A stretch of DNA of 64,000 nt from Theropithecus gelada (lineage: Eukaryota; Chordata; Mammalia; Primates; Cercopithecidae), in the NCBI RefSeq assembly GCF_003255815.1, contig NC_037674.1, forward strand, positions 20,109,537 to 20,173,536, read 5' to 3'. Shown here piece by piece: positions 36,466 through 46,894 of the stretch. The notes beneath the pieces were generated by a model. The model was not told where the DNA came from. It ran no database searches and saw only the letters and a list, made by a program, of their open reading frames with translations. Made by a program: the position numbers and the translations under genes. Positions within the stretch are counted from its first letter, which is position 1; the number at the start of each line of letters is the position of its first letter.

Positions 36466-37396
36466 ACCTTACCAGCTTCTCAGACTCTCATCCAGGCCAA
36501 CTAAATCATAATCTCTTGGTATGGAGCCCAGGTATACTGTTATTTTTTTAAAAAACCTCTAGAGAGTTTTAATGTACATCCAAGATTGAGAGACCCATTG
36601 AGTTAAATAATAAAGAACTCTTTCTCCATTCTGTATCATTCAACAGAGCTATTTTGTGAGGGGCTGCTGGGCTGGCTGATATTACAAGGTAATAGTATGT
36701 CAAAGTCAAATGAAATATAGAGATTAATCTCTGAAATTAAAATGTTTTATTTGGGAGGAAAGAATTGCAATTCAGGGCATACACACAGACCAGCTGGTCT
36801 TTGGCATGACTGAAGTACAAAAAGGTTTTATAAAATGCAAAAATGTTACACATTGTTCTGAGAAATTTCACTGGTGCTAGTAAGGTTTTGAGGAGCTGGC
36901 AAGTTCGGACTGGCAAATGATGGCAATGAACAGAGCTAGTCTGTTCAATGTAGTTGTAGCAGGTTGTTTCAGTAGCCTTAGTTAAACCCGGTTTCAGGTG
37001 ATAGCAGGCAGTTTCAGCTGCCAGGCTTGCAGAAAATTGCATTTTTGGAGCAATGTTTTGTGCCCTGAGTGCTTCTCCCTGGCTTCTTGACTCTGTTTTT
37101 GTTGAGTAAGACAAAAATGACCCAATTTGTAGTATCAACTTTCACAGTTCCTTTGGAGCATGCCTTAGTTCCTCTTTTCAGAAGAAGAGAGCAAGCAAAG
37201 AGGAGGAATACTGGAAGTTTAATTAACCTTATTAAATATAATTGTGCAATGCAAATTAAACGGAAAAGTCCCAACACCAGTAATAAAGAAGTAGATCTTA
37301 CATACTGATATGGAGGAATACCCATACTATGTTGCTGAAACAAGAATTACTTTCTAGAAAATATATGTGAGAAGCCCCTTTAAAAAAACATACTAG
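36466..37396. other. Gene-free sequence
   Basis: A minus-strand frame of 133 codons (36737-37138) overlaps another of 109 and lacks homology I can recognise. Possibly old retroviral or other repeat DNA. Confidence 0.4.
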
Positions 37397-37720
37397 GTGG
37401 GGTGTGGTGGCTCACGCCTGTAATCCCAGCACTTTGGGAGGCTGAGGTAGTGGTCACTTGAGGACAGGAGTTTCAGACCAGCCTGGCCAATGTGGCAAAA
37501 CCCTGTCTCTACTAATATTACAAAAATTAGCCAGGCATGGTGGTGGGCGCCTGTAATTCCAGCTACTCGGGAGCCTGAGGCACAGGAGAATTGCTTGAAC
37601 CCAGGAGGTGGAGGTTGCAGTGAGCAGAGATGGCACTACTGCACTCCAGCCTGGGTGACAGAGTGAGACTGTGTCTCAATAAAAAATAAAAAGTAAAAAA
37701 AAAGAAAGAAAGAAAGAAAA
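37397..37720 (+). repeat. Alu
   Basis: ggggtgtggtggctcacgcc ... gactgtgtctcaat, with an A-rich (GAAA) tail. Confidence 0.93.
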
Positions 37721-38317
37721 AATTTTGTACACCCCTGTAATCACTTATAACATGGAAATTACTATCTTTTGGACCCTACTATATTCTACTTTATAGAGGT
37801 GGCTCTCAGTGTGTATATATAACTCCCCACTTTATATTACGGTTATTTAAATTTTAAAAAATTGTTATTATTAATTAATCTTTGTCAAATAGGTATCCTT
37901 ACATTTCCTTATATATTCAACTCTTGAACAATACGGAGTTTGAGGTGGCAACCCCCGATGCTGTCAAAATCCAAGTATAACCTTTAACTCCTCAAAAACG
38001 TAACTGCTAATAGCCTACTGCTGACTGGAAGCCCTATCGATAATGTAAACAGTCAACACATATTTTATATGTTATATATACTAAATATACTGTATTCTGA
38101 AAATAAAGTAAGCTAGAGAAAAGCAAATGTTATTAAGAAAATCATAAGGAAGAGAAAATGTATTTATTATTCATTAAGTGGCAGTGCATCATCATAAAGA
38201 TCTTTATTCTCATCATCTTCATGTTGAATAGGCCAAGGAGGAGGAGGAAGAGAAAGGGTTGGTCTTATTGTCTCGGGGAAGCAGAGGCAGAAGAAAATCC
38301 ACATAAAAGTGAACTCT

Positions 38318-38622
38318 TGGCCAGGTGCAGTGGCTCACACCTGTAATCCCAGAACTTTGGGAGGCCGAGGCAAGCAGATCATCTAAGGTTGGGAGTTCGA
38401 GACCAGCCTGGCTAACATGGTGAAACTCCATCTCTACTAAAAATACAAAAATTAGCTGGATGTGGTGGTGCATACCTGTAATCCCAGCTACTTGGGAGGC
38501 TGAGGCAGCAGAATCACTTGAACCCAGGAGGGGGAGGTTGCAGTGAGTGGAGATTGCGTCACCGCACACTAGCCTGCGTGACAGAGCAAGACTTTGTCAC
38601 CAAAAACAAAAACAAAAAAAAT
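38318..38622 (+). repeat. Alu inside the Tigger-like element
   Basis: ggccaggtgcagtggctcac ... gactttgtcaccaaaaac. Confidence 0.93.
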
Positions 38623-38633
38623 AGTGGACCCTT

Positions 38634-38742
38634 GCATCACCTGAGCCTGGGAGGTTGAGGCTGCAGTGAGCAGAGATCAGGACACTACACTCCAGCCTGG
38701 GTGATGAAGCAAGTCCCTGTCAAAAAGGAAAAAAAAAAAGTG
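38634..38742 (+). repeat. Alu right-monomer fragment
   Basis: Starts in the right monomer (gcatcacctgagcctgggagg) and ends in an A-run. Confidence 0.8.
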
Positions 38743-38980
38743 GACCCTTGCACCCCAAACCTGTGTTGTTCAAAGGTTAACTGTATCCTCCTTTAAAAAA
38801 GTGGTTATTGTTAAATAATAATTTTTATATCTTACTTTTTTTCATGATCCCTAATGAAAACATGTCATAAATGGACATGTCTTTTCTAGTTTTGTCAACA
38901 ACCACTTTCACAGTATTTTTGGGCTGTTGCTTTTTACTTGTCATTCTTGTGTTGTAAACCCTTGAAGCAAAACTCAAGGT

Positions 38981-39333
38981 CTTTTTCTTTTCTTTTCTTT
39001 TCTTTTTTTTCTTTTTTTTTTTTTCTTTTCGTTTTGTTTCTTTTCTGAGACAGGGTATCACCCTGTCACCCAGGCTTGTGTTCAGTGGCACAATCTTGGC
39101 TCACTGCAGCCTCAGCCTCTTGGACTCAAGCAATCCTCTCATCTCAGCCTCCGAAGTAGCTGAGACCACAGGTGTGCACCACTCATTCCTGACTAATTTT
39201 ATTTTTGTATTTTTTTGTAGAGATGGGGGGGTCTCACTATGTTGCCCTGGCTGGTCTTGAACTCCTGGGTTCAAGCGATCCTCCAGTCTCGACCTCTCAA
39301 AGTGCTGGGATTACAGAGCCACCGGACCCAGCC
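38981..39333 (-). repeat. Alu with long CTTTT tail, in duplicon copy B
   Basis: (CTTTT)n tail from 38981, then gagacagggtatcaccctg ... gagccaccggacccagcc. Absent from the matching place in copy A. Confidence 0.92.
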
Positions 39334-39831
39334 ACTTCCTATAATAAAAAAAAAATATTTTGTCTGTGATGCAGCCATCAAAGTTTTAGGGGGAAAAGAT
39401 TGGCATTGTCTTTCCCTGGAGTCTAGACCTATAAGAAAAAAGTTGAAGGCTAACATTTGGGTTCTAGATATCTTAAAATAAATAATAAAGTGTCTCTGAT
39501 TACTTTGATCGAAAAGTTTGTGCATAGAAATTATTCTGGTACTTTGGAGAGTTACAAGAAGGGCTAATGGAAAAAAAACCTGATAAATACAATTAAAATA
39601 ACAGTCGAGCATATATTAAGCACTTACTATGCACTAAACTCTATATATCTCCTGTCATTAGTTGGATGCAATTATTAGATATCTTTGGTCCTCCACAACA
39701 TAGGTGATTAAAAAGTCTAAGCAACTGAGGAGATATCTATGTCTTTGGTAAGACACACAGGCCCAACTGAAGCCTGCAATGATGTGCAGGTTTCCCCTCC
39801 CCCATGGACCACATGAACCACTTCCTCTTTT

Positions 39832-40104
39832 TTTTTTTTTTAGACAGAGTCTCACTCTATCACCGAGGCTAGAGTGCAGTGGCACAATCTCAGCTCACTG
39901 CAACCTCTGCTTCCTGGGTTCAAGTGATTCTCCTGGCTTAGTCTCTCGAGTAGCTGGGATTACAGGTGTGCACCACCATGCCTAATTTATTTTTATTTTT
40001 ATTTTTAGTAGAGATGGGGTTTCACCATGCGGGCCAGGCTGATCTCAAACTCCTGACCTCATGATCCGCTTGCCTTGGCCTCCCAAAGTGCTGGGATTAC
40101 AGGC
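39832..40104 (-). repeat. 5'-truncated Alu in duplicon copy B
   Basis: Flanked by cacttcctcttttt on both sides (39819 and 40104). The same bases occur once in copy A at about 24691, so the target site is seen empty there. Confidence 0.93.
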
Positions 40105-40251
40105 ACTTCCTCTTTTTACTGTTTTCACTCAGAAAAACAGAGAGGACTTTTGCTACCACTAAATGACACAGCATAGTTGAAGCGGTTTTCTCGTCATTTA
40201 TTATGGCTCAAATGTTTGTCCCTTCTGAAATTCATGTTGCAACTTAATCCT

Positions 40252-40506
40252 GACAGGGCAGAGCGGCTCACACTTCTAATCCCAGCACTCTGGGAGGCTG
40301 AGACTGGAGGATCGCATGAGCCCAGGAGTTTGAGACCAGCCTGGGCAACATAGTGAGTCCCCCTCTCTACGAAAACAAACAAACAAAAACTAGCTGGGTG
40401 TGGCAGCACACACCTGTAGTCCCAGCTACTTGGAAGGCTGAGGCGGGAAGATTGTTTGAGCCCAGGAGGAGTTCAAGAGCAGTCTGGGCAATATAGTGAG
40501 ACCTCG
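40252..40506 (+). repeat. Alu
   Basis: gggcagagcggctcacacttc ... gtgagacctcgtatc, directly followed by a tetranucleotide repeat. Confidence 0.9.
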
Positions 40507-40518
40507 TATCTGTCTGTC

Positions 40519-40519
<1 letters not shown>

Positions 40520-40570
<51 letters not shown>

Positions 40571-40571
40571 A
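40520..40571. repeat. (TCTA)n microsatellite
   Basis: About 12-13 tandem TCTA/ATCT units growing from the tail of the preceding Alu. Confidence 0.95.
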
Positions 40572-40917
40572 AATAAATTAAATTAAAAAATAAAAAATAA
40601 TGAAGCAAAGAAAAGAAAGTTAACCTTCAATATAACAGTATTAAGAAGTAGGGCCTTTAAGAGGGAACTGGGTCACTAGGACTCCTTCATGAATGGATTA
40701 ATGGATTAATAGAGAATGGGTCTGTTATAAAAGCCAGTTTGGCTCTCTCTCGTGCCCCTCTAAATCTTTATCTTTAGCCATGTTATGATGCCTCTCTGAT
40801 ATCTTCAGCCACGTTATGGTGCGGAACAAGGCCCTCACTCAAAGCAAACCAGATACAGCCCCTCAACGTTGAACTTCTCAGCCTCTTCTATACATTTTTC
40901 TTTCTTTCTTTCTTTCT

Positions 40918-41492
40918 TGTTTTGAGATAGGATCTTGCTCTGTCATTGTGCCATTGCAGCCTCAAACTCCTGGGCTCAAGTGATCCTTCTGCTTCAGCAT
41001 CCCAAGTAGCTGGGCTTACAGACGCACACCACCATGCATCACTAATTTTTTTTTTTTTTTTTTTTGAGATGGAATCTTGCTCTGTCACCCAGGCTGGAGT
41101 GCAGTGGCGCGATCTCAGCTCACTGCAAGCTCCACCTCCCGGGTTCACGCCATTCTCCTGCCTCAGCCTCCAGAGTAGCTGGGACTACAGGCGCCTGCCA
41201 CCACGCCCGGCTAATTTTTTTGTATTTTTGATAGAGATGGGGTTTCACCGTGTTAGCCAGCATGGTCTTGATCTCCTGACCTCATGATCCACCCGTCTCG
41301 GCCTCCCAAAGTGCTGGGATTACAGGCATGAGCCACTGTACCCGGCCACGTGGTTAATTTTTAAAAACTTTTTGTAGAGACAGATTCTCACTATGTTGCC
41401 AAGGCTGGTCTGAAACTCTTGGCCTCAAGTGATCCTCCAGCCTTGGTCTCCCAAAAAGATGAGATTACAGGCATGAGCCAGCGCACCTGGCC
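40918..41492 (-). repeat. Old Alu split by a younger Alu
   Basis: Left part 40918-41046 (gagataggatcttgctctg ... catgcatcactaattt) and right part 41352-41492 (ttaatttttaaaaactttttgtagag ... gcgcacctggcc) together make one diverged Alu. Confidence 0.85.
41047..41347 (-). repeat. AluY nested in the old Alu
   Basis: T-run, gagatggaatcttgctctg ... cactgtacccggcc. Less diverged than its host. Confidence 0.92.
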
Positions 41493-41693
41493 TCTTTTTT
41501 TGTATATTACCTGATCTCAGGTATTCTGTTACAGCAACAGAAAGACTAAGACAGAATCCTTAGCTGTCTGCAAGTGTGCATGCCATTTTCACCATCTGAA
41601 GAGCGAGTGAGTGTCTTAGGTGGAGTCTTGCAAAAGCAGGCCCTGAGCCAAAGATTTGGATGCAAATGACTTATTAAGAAAGGGCTCTTCAAG

Positions 41694-41757
41694 ACCGCAC
41701 CATTGCACTCCAGCCTGGGCAAGAAGAGTGAAACTCCGTTTCAAAAAAAAAAAAAAG
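41694..41757 (+). repeat. Alu 3' fragment
   Basis: Only the last ~50 bases of the right monomer plus an A-run. Confidence 0.85.
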
Positions 41758-42214
41758 GGGGGACTTCTAGAAAAGAACAGTAAAGGAGTGGGGGATGAAG
41801 GACAGGAAATGGTAAGAAGCCAAGCGAGAGCGTGATTTCAGAAGTCCTACACTCAGCCTGATCACACAGGAAGCTCTAGAACAAAGAACACACGTCAGAG
41901 TTTTTCCTGCCTTAACACAAAGGACCTGGGCTTTGGTGCTTTTCATCAGCCTGTCTGTGGCTATCCGGGGTTGTGGAATGAGGTGAAACATAAAACTCCC
42001 AGATACTTCCAGCTCCTTCCAGTGTCTGAGGGTAATCTGCAGGACTGAGGGTAATCGCAGATGCTAGCTGTTAGCAGCAAACTATGCAAAAGCTGAGGAC
42101 GGGCTCATAAAGCCAGATCTGGGTGAGGCATGTTTCCTGTCAACATCCTCTGCCGGGCCCATAACACATGCAACCCCAAACTTCCATTAATGCTAAGGGG
42201 ATAGCATTACAGTG
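41758..42214. other. Gene-free sequence in duplicon copy B
   Basis: LTR-like in style (near 41600-42100) but not assigned; no clear match in copy A, so probably an insertion. Confidence 0.4.
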
Positions 42215-42425
42215 TGTATGACATTGGACTCAGACCTGAGTTTGAATCCTAATTCCACAAAAGAAATTGGAAAAGAGTCATATTGCTGACTTGATCCTTT
42301 GTTGCCATATCCATAAAACGGGATAATTATTCCTATACCATAAATGTACTTATTTATTCACTTAATCGTTTGTTAAATAAATATGGAGTGTCTACTTTGT
42401 GCCGAGCACTCTTTTAGGGTGGTTC
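42215..42425 (+). repeat. MIR and L2-like fragments in duplicon copy B
   Basis: gagtttgaatcctaattccac ... ccataaaacgggataat followed by tttgttaaataaatatggagtgtctac. The partner is at 24870-25075. Confidence 0.55.
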
Positions 42426-42547
42426 TGAGAAGGGGATGGCAATCAGAAGGGCTCTGTAAGATGCAAGACTCCAGGCAACTGCTTTTACTTCCAGTGGTTC
42501 TTTATGTTCACAGCTCATTAGAGCAAATTACCACAGCAGGGAGATAC

Positions 42548-42787
42548 AGGTTGAGTATCCCTTATTCGAAAGGCCTGGCACCAGAAGTGTTTTAAATTTT
42601 GGATTTTTTCGGATTTTGGAATATTTGCTAATTATCAGTTGAGCATCTCTAAGGTGAAAATCTAAAATCCAAAATGCCCCAATCACCTTTTCCTTTGAGC
42701 ATCATGTTGGCGCTCAAAAAGTTTGAGACGTTGGAACATTTAGGATTTCAGATTTTCAGATTAGGGATACTCATTTTGTACAATGGA
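42548..42787. repeat. Tigger-like MITE with TA target
   Basis: Inverted ends caggttgagtatccctta and attagggatactcattttg flanked by TA on both sides. Copy A has an uninterrupted acaggg-aggaacttcttgg at the same place (about 25212). Confidence 0.8.
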
Positions 42788-43606
42788 AAACTTCTTGGCA
42801 CTGATCTGGTGAAAGAAGAAACTATGGAAGAATCCCTTTCCCTAAAAGGCTTTAGGTAACAAGATGGCCCTGACTCATTCTGGACAGTTCCTCCAAAGGT
42901 AGGCCTACAGGTAGAGCTCTTTTCTGGCAGTATGGGGGTTTTTGAGAATTTTTTTTTTTTTTTTTTTTTTTCTGAGGCCGGGAAAGGTTAAGAGAATGAA
43001 GGGTTCCTAGTGATGATGCAGTAACCAAATCATTTGTGTAACGGAGCCTTATCTGACAGATTTCTAGGATAGAAACTCAGTATCCAAGCTTGGCAGACAG
43101 GTGGGCACAGTCCCCAGGATTCCAGTGTGGATTAGAGGTTTCAATCTCAATCGTATTCAACAACCCCTTTTTATAACAATTGTCTTGTGGTGATTCTTTT
43201 ACTAATATGATTATGAAAATTAAGTAATTTAGCTTGTGAATGCTCTAGCTTGGCTGTGCTGCTGGTATAAAGAAGTGCCAGACACTTGTAACTGCCTAGG
43301 ATTTCTGTGAACCAGCGGCATGGAAGACTGAGAGGCACGTTGTACCAATGGCTCAGATTCAGATATGGTATTGCTGGTTCTGGTGTAATTTTCTAAAATG
43401 GCGAAAATCTCTAGGCAAAATTCCACAAATAAAAAACCAACATACATCTTCCTTTGAGTTGCCTGGTAGTTATATTCCTGGAAAATTCAGTGTATATGAG
43501 CCTAAGGTAGTAGATGGTCAATAAATACTCAAGAAATAAAATAATCGAAAAACATAACACATTTCTTACATGTCCTTGGTGCTTGTAAGCCCAGATTATA
43601 TGCAGG

Positions 43607-43876
43607 ATTTTTTTTTTTTTTCCAGACGGAGTCTCTGTTGCCCAGGCTGGAGTGAAGTGGTGTGATCTCAGTTCACTGCAACCTCCACCTCCTGGGTTCA
43701 AGCGATTCTCCTGCCTCAGCCTCCTGAGTAGCTGGGATTACAGACATGCGCCAGCACGCCCGGCTGATTTTTGTATTTTTAGTAGAGACAGGGTTTCACC
43801 ATGACCTCAAGTGATCCGCCCGCCTCAGTCTCTCAAAGTGCTGGGATTACAGGCGTGAGCCACCGCGCCCGGCTGC
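43607..43876 (-). repeat. Alu with right-arm deletion
   Basis: T-run, cagacggagtctctgttgccc ... caccgcgcccggct; a piece between the catg and acctcaag motifs is missing at 43800. Confidence 0.92.
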
Positions 43877-44070
43877 TTTTTTATACATTAAGTGTGCTTG
43901 CATGTAGACTGCGACCTCTGGCCCTCAGCCTCTTAATAAATACTCCAAATGACTTCATTGGAACAACCAGAGAATCACCCATCTATAGAGTGAGAAGTTG
44001 CTGATCTCATCACTGCGTGGGGTGGGGCGAAGGAAGCAACCCTCACCCTTTCTCGGAAAGCAGCTGGCTT

Positions 44071-44260
44071 TGAAGAAAGAGAAACCAGGACGGGAAAGTC
44101 TTGATTTCTAATCTGAAACAGCGCTTTTTGTCCAGAGACCGGTGACGAGCGACCCTGGGCTCGGGTTTTGATTGGGCAGTTCGGAAACTGTAAAAGCGAA
44201 TTAAAAGGGTGACAAGCTAGCGCTTTAGCCTATTCAGTTCTGGGAGTTTGCACCGTGACG
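44071..44260 (+). promoter_or_regulatory. TRIM69: TRIM69 promoter, homologous to the B2M promoter
   Basis: Contains an ISRE-like GAAAGAGAAACC at 44075-44086, an NF-kB-like GGGAAAGTCTT at 44092 with its 3' half changed from the B2M site, an X2-like TGACG at 44143, an inverted CCAAT ATTGG at 44171, and GTAAAAG at 44190 in the place of the B2M TATA. The X2-to-Y offset is 28 bases against 26 in B2M, and Y-to-TATA is 19 against 20. Position downstream of B2M on the same strand matches human TRIM69, a TRIM E3 ubiquitin ligase reported to be interferon-inducible. The gene assignment rests on synteny, because no diagnostic coding exon is present. Confidence 0.65.
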
Positions 44261-44785
44261 CTCTGCTTCCTGACCTTGGCTCTGCTCTGTGGGCGCCGCC
44301 CAGCCTGGGCGCGTACATCGTTGAGTACCTTCTCCTCTGCCTCCCGCTCCCTCTGCTTCTATCGCTCTCCAACTGCCCTCCCTGGCCTGTGGCTGCCCGG
44401 TCCTCCTTCCCAGCCCAGTGTAGCCGGGTACCCGGGTTCGGCTCGCTCGGGTCTCTGTCCAGGACTGGGAAGCCACGGAGGGCCGGGAAAGTGGCGCACT
44501 ACTGGAGCGCACGCTTCGTACTCCCTCATCGCTGAATAACTACCGGGCAGGACTGGGTGGAACAGACAACATAGCTAGGTCATTGATGGGCTGCTGGGTA
44601 CATGGATGGAGCTGCAAGGTGATGGGCACTGCTTTCTGGGGCTGCCCAGCTTCGTTCCGAGGGCTCTTTTTTCCTAGGCAGAGCGGGAAAGAGGAGGGGC
44701 AGGCCGGTCGCGAAACGCAAATAGTTGAGAATAGCGATCGGGGGAGAGGCAGGTGTCTGTGGGGCCCAAGAGAAGTACCACCTCG
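44235..44785 (+). other. TRIM69: Possible TRIM69 non-coding exon 1
   Basis: Expected transcript start near 44235, downstream of the promoter elements. The best donor downstream is CTCG|GTGAGTA at 44786; a weaker one is CAAG|GTGATG at 44619. The block is CpG-rich and contains no Alu. The exon end is uncertain and no protein is claimed. Confidence 0.4.
44255..44320 (+). pseudogene. Relic of B2M exon 1 inside the TRIM69 5' region
   Basis: Aligned by position with B2M exon 1: 65 bases after the TATA-equivalent (60 in B2M) lies GTG at 44255 where ATG is expected. It is followed by 66 bases (67 in B2M) still reading a leucine-rich stretch (VTLCFLTLALLCGRRPAWAR), and then TTGAGTacc at 44321 where B2M has GTGAGTctc. 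Both the start codon and the splice donor are broken by single-base changes, and downstream intron sequence (tctcctctgcctcccgctc) still resembles B2M intron 1. Not expected to encode anything; it may lie in the TRIM69 5' UTR. Confidence 0.6.
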
Positions 44786-44957
44786 GTGAGTAGGCCGGTG
44801 CATGCAGGGGAGCGCAGAGCCCTAAGCCCTTCTCTGGGCTCCACCCGTTTTCCTGCTGGGCTTCTCATTTCCTCACTAGGTTCTAGGGTTTGCCGATCTA
44901 AATCCAGTTCGTGTACCATTGTATTGTGTAACATTTTTGGCAGCTTACATCTTTGTT

Positions 44958-45690
44958 TATTGAGATATAGTTCACAAACCATACATTAAAACATTTAAAC
45001 GCACATTTAAACGCACATTTCAGTGGGTTTTAGTATATTCACAGGGTTGTGTAACCATCACCTCAGTTTTAGGACATTTTCATCACTCCCAAAATAAATT
45101 CTGTACCAGTTAGGTGCCACTCCCATTTCTCCCAAACCTCCAGTCCTAGGAAACCACCAATCTTTCTGTCTCTATGGGTTTGCCTATTAGTATTTCATAG
45201 AAACAGCAACATATAATATGTGGTCTTTTGTAACGGGCTTCTGTTTTCAAAGATCATCATATTGTAGCAAGGATCAGCTCTTCACTCCTTTTTATTCATG
45301 AATAAATACTCTACTGTATAGGTACACTAAGTTTTGTTTATCCATCATTAGTTAATGGGCATTTGGGTTGTTTCCACTTTTTGGCTCTTGAGAATAAAAT
45401 GTGGTTATAGATATTCATGTATACATTTTTGGTGTGGACATAGGTTTTCATCAATGCTGTTGAGTATATATGTAGGACTGGAATTGCTGGGTGATATGGT
45501 AACTCTATGTTTAATCTTTTAAGGAACTACTAGACTGTTCTCCAAAGCTGAATGTACCATTGTGTGAGAGTTCCAATTTTTCTACATCCTCACCAACACT
45601 TATTATCTTTTTTGTTATAACCATTCTAGTGGATATGAAATGGTATCTTTATGGTTTTGATTTGTATTTCCCTAATGGCTAATTACGCAT
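44958..45690 (-). mobile_element. L1 3'-end fragment (old L1M-type)
   Basis: Antisense L1 3' UTR and ORF2 end (ttgagatatagttcacaaacc ... ggaattgctgggtgatatgg ... ctaatggctaattac). Confidence 0.85.
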
Positions 45691-46020
45691 TATTTAAAAA
45701 TTATAAGCTAATTAATTTTTACAAAGATTTACATGCTGTGATTTTGACAACTTAACTTCTAGATCACGTGCCCAAAAGTCACAGAGCCTAGACCTAAACC
45801 AAGCCTCTCTAAGGCTAATGCTTGAACTCCATCCTCTCTTTCCTAGAAGACAATCTGGAATAAATTTTTCAGAACTCCATTTGTTGCCTCTGTTAGAAAG
45901 AAAACACTGGGCAAGATGAACCTGCAAGTAGACTAAACGGTTTATTTCTTATTTGCTGTTAGGAGTGTGTAAGGAGATTTTTTGGTCTCCCATTTTTACT
46001 TTATAAAAAATGAGTGAGTG
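45691..46020. other. TRIM69 intron 1, gene-free
   Basis: A MIR-like scrap near 45760-45840 (cccaaaagtcacagagcctag); otherwise unassigned. Confidence 0.45.
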
Positions 46021-46355
46021 GGCCAAGCACAGTGGCTCATGCATGTAATCCCAGCACGTTGTGAGGCCGAGGCAGGCAGATCACTTGAGGTCAGGAGTTT
46101 GATATCAGCCTGGCCAACATGGCAAAACCCCATCTCTACTAAAAATACAAAAAATTAGCCGGGTGTAGTGGCATGCGCCTGTAATTCCAGCTATACGGGA
46201 GACTGAGGAATGAACATTGCTTGAACCCTGGAGAGGCGGAGGTTGCAGTGAGCCAAGATTGTGCCACTGCACTCCAATCTGGGTGACAGAGTGAGGCTGT
46301 TTATCAAAAAAAAAAAAAAAAAAAAGGAAAGAAAAGAAAAGAAAAGAAAAGAAAA
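46021..46355 (+). repeat. Alu with (GAAAA)n tail
   Basis: ggccaagcacagtggctcatgc ... tgaggctgtttatc, with a tail of A and GAAAA units. Confidence 0.92.
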
Positions 46356-46894
46356 AGCTCTTAATTGAAGTAGTAACCCTTTCTTGGGTGTTTAATGATA
46401 CTGTGTTTCTCTTCATGTAAGTGCCCCTTGGACTCCTCCTCCCGACTATCATCAGGTCATGGAATGGGGAGGGGCACTCAGTTTCAACAGCAGTGGTCTC
46501 CAAATTTTGTTCAAATGCATAACTATAAAAAATTTTTGGTATACATTCTCTACATATAGCTATACATTTTATACATATACTACTATCAATCTTGATTTAG
46601 ACATTACTAAAGCTTAATTTTTCTCTCATTTTTTTTTCCATTAAAAATTCAGATCGAACTATCTTACAGGTGGCTCCCAGAAGACCCACTCCCTGTGGGA
46701 GCACAGCAGTTGTGGAGGTGAAGACAGGACTGGACCCAGAATAAGAGTTCATATATGCAAGGAAATCTGACCTCTAAATTCTTATAAATCAGAGAGTGAC
46801 TGAACAACAGCAGTGAGACATTGAAGACTTTTAATATTTGCAGTAAACCTTGGCATAGATCACTTACTTCCCTAAGACTGAATCCAAAAAGCAC

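Larger units (their letters stand above)
37918..38779. mobile_element. Tigger-like DNA transposon, interrupted by Alus
   Basis: Ends caactcttgaacaatacgg and cctgtgttgttcaaaggttaactgta are inverted copies of each other. The body (aagtaagctagagaaaagcaaatg, ggccaaggaggaggaggaagag) matches a well-known non-autonomous Tigger-type element. Alus at 38318-38622 and 38634-38742 split it, and gtggaccct is duplicated around them. Confidence 0.75.
40199..41553 (+). mobile_element. MaLR-type LTR (MST/MLT1-like), filled with Alus
   Basis: Begins tatggctcaaatgtttgtccc, continues at 40620-40900 (gggcctttaagagggaactggg, catgaatggattaatgg, tttagccatgttatg, ccctcactcaaagc) and ends cctgatctcaggtattctgttacagcaac...gactaagaca near 41553. 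Contains an Alu, an STR and a nested Alu pair. Confidence 0.65.
38785..44535 (+). repeat. Duplicon copy B: TRIM69 upstream region and promoter
   Basis: The partner of copy A, lengthened by insertions that copy A lacks: Alus at 38981-39333 and 39832-40104, an LTR with internal Alus at about 40199-41553, an Alu fragment at 41694, a Tigger-like MITE at 42548-42787 and an Alu at 43607-43876. At least two insertions have clean target duplications that restore continuity with copy A. Sequence divergence is high, so the duplication is old. The direction of copying is not shown by the sequence, but intact coding function in A suggests B is the derived copy. Confidence 0.75.
44000..44850. promoter_or_regulatory. 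CpG-rich island at the TRIM69 promoter
   Basis: Dense CG dinucleotides (gacgagcgaccc, gggcgccgcccagcctgggcgcg, ggttcggctcgctcggg, ggtcgcgaaacgc) in an otherwise CpG-poor stretch, mirroring the island over B2M exon 1. Boundaries estimated by eye. Confidence 0.65.

Noticed and set aside
40520..40571. Regular repeats as a possible CRISPR array
   Set aside because: A tetranucleotide microsatellite in a vertebrate genome with no spacers.
44255..44539. 94-codon frame starting at GTG, signal-peptide-like, as a new secreted protein
   Set aside because: Non-ATG start in a position homologous to B2M exon 1, so a relic is the simpler reading. The downstream part is homologous to B2M intron 1.
44540..44982. 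Minus-strand frames (87 and 102 codons) in the CpG island
   Set aside because: GC-rich sequence lengthens chance frames; no domain or splice support.
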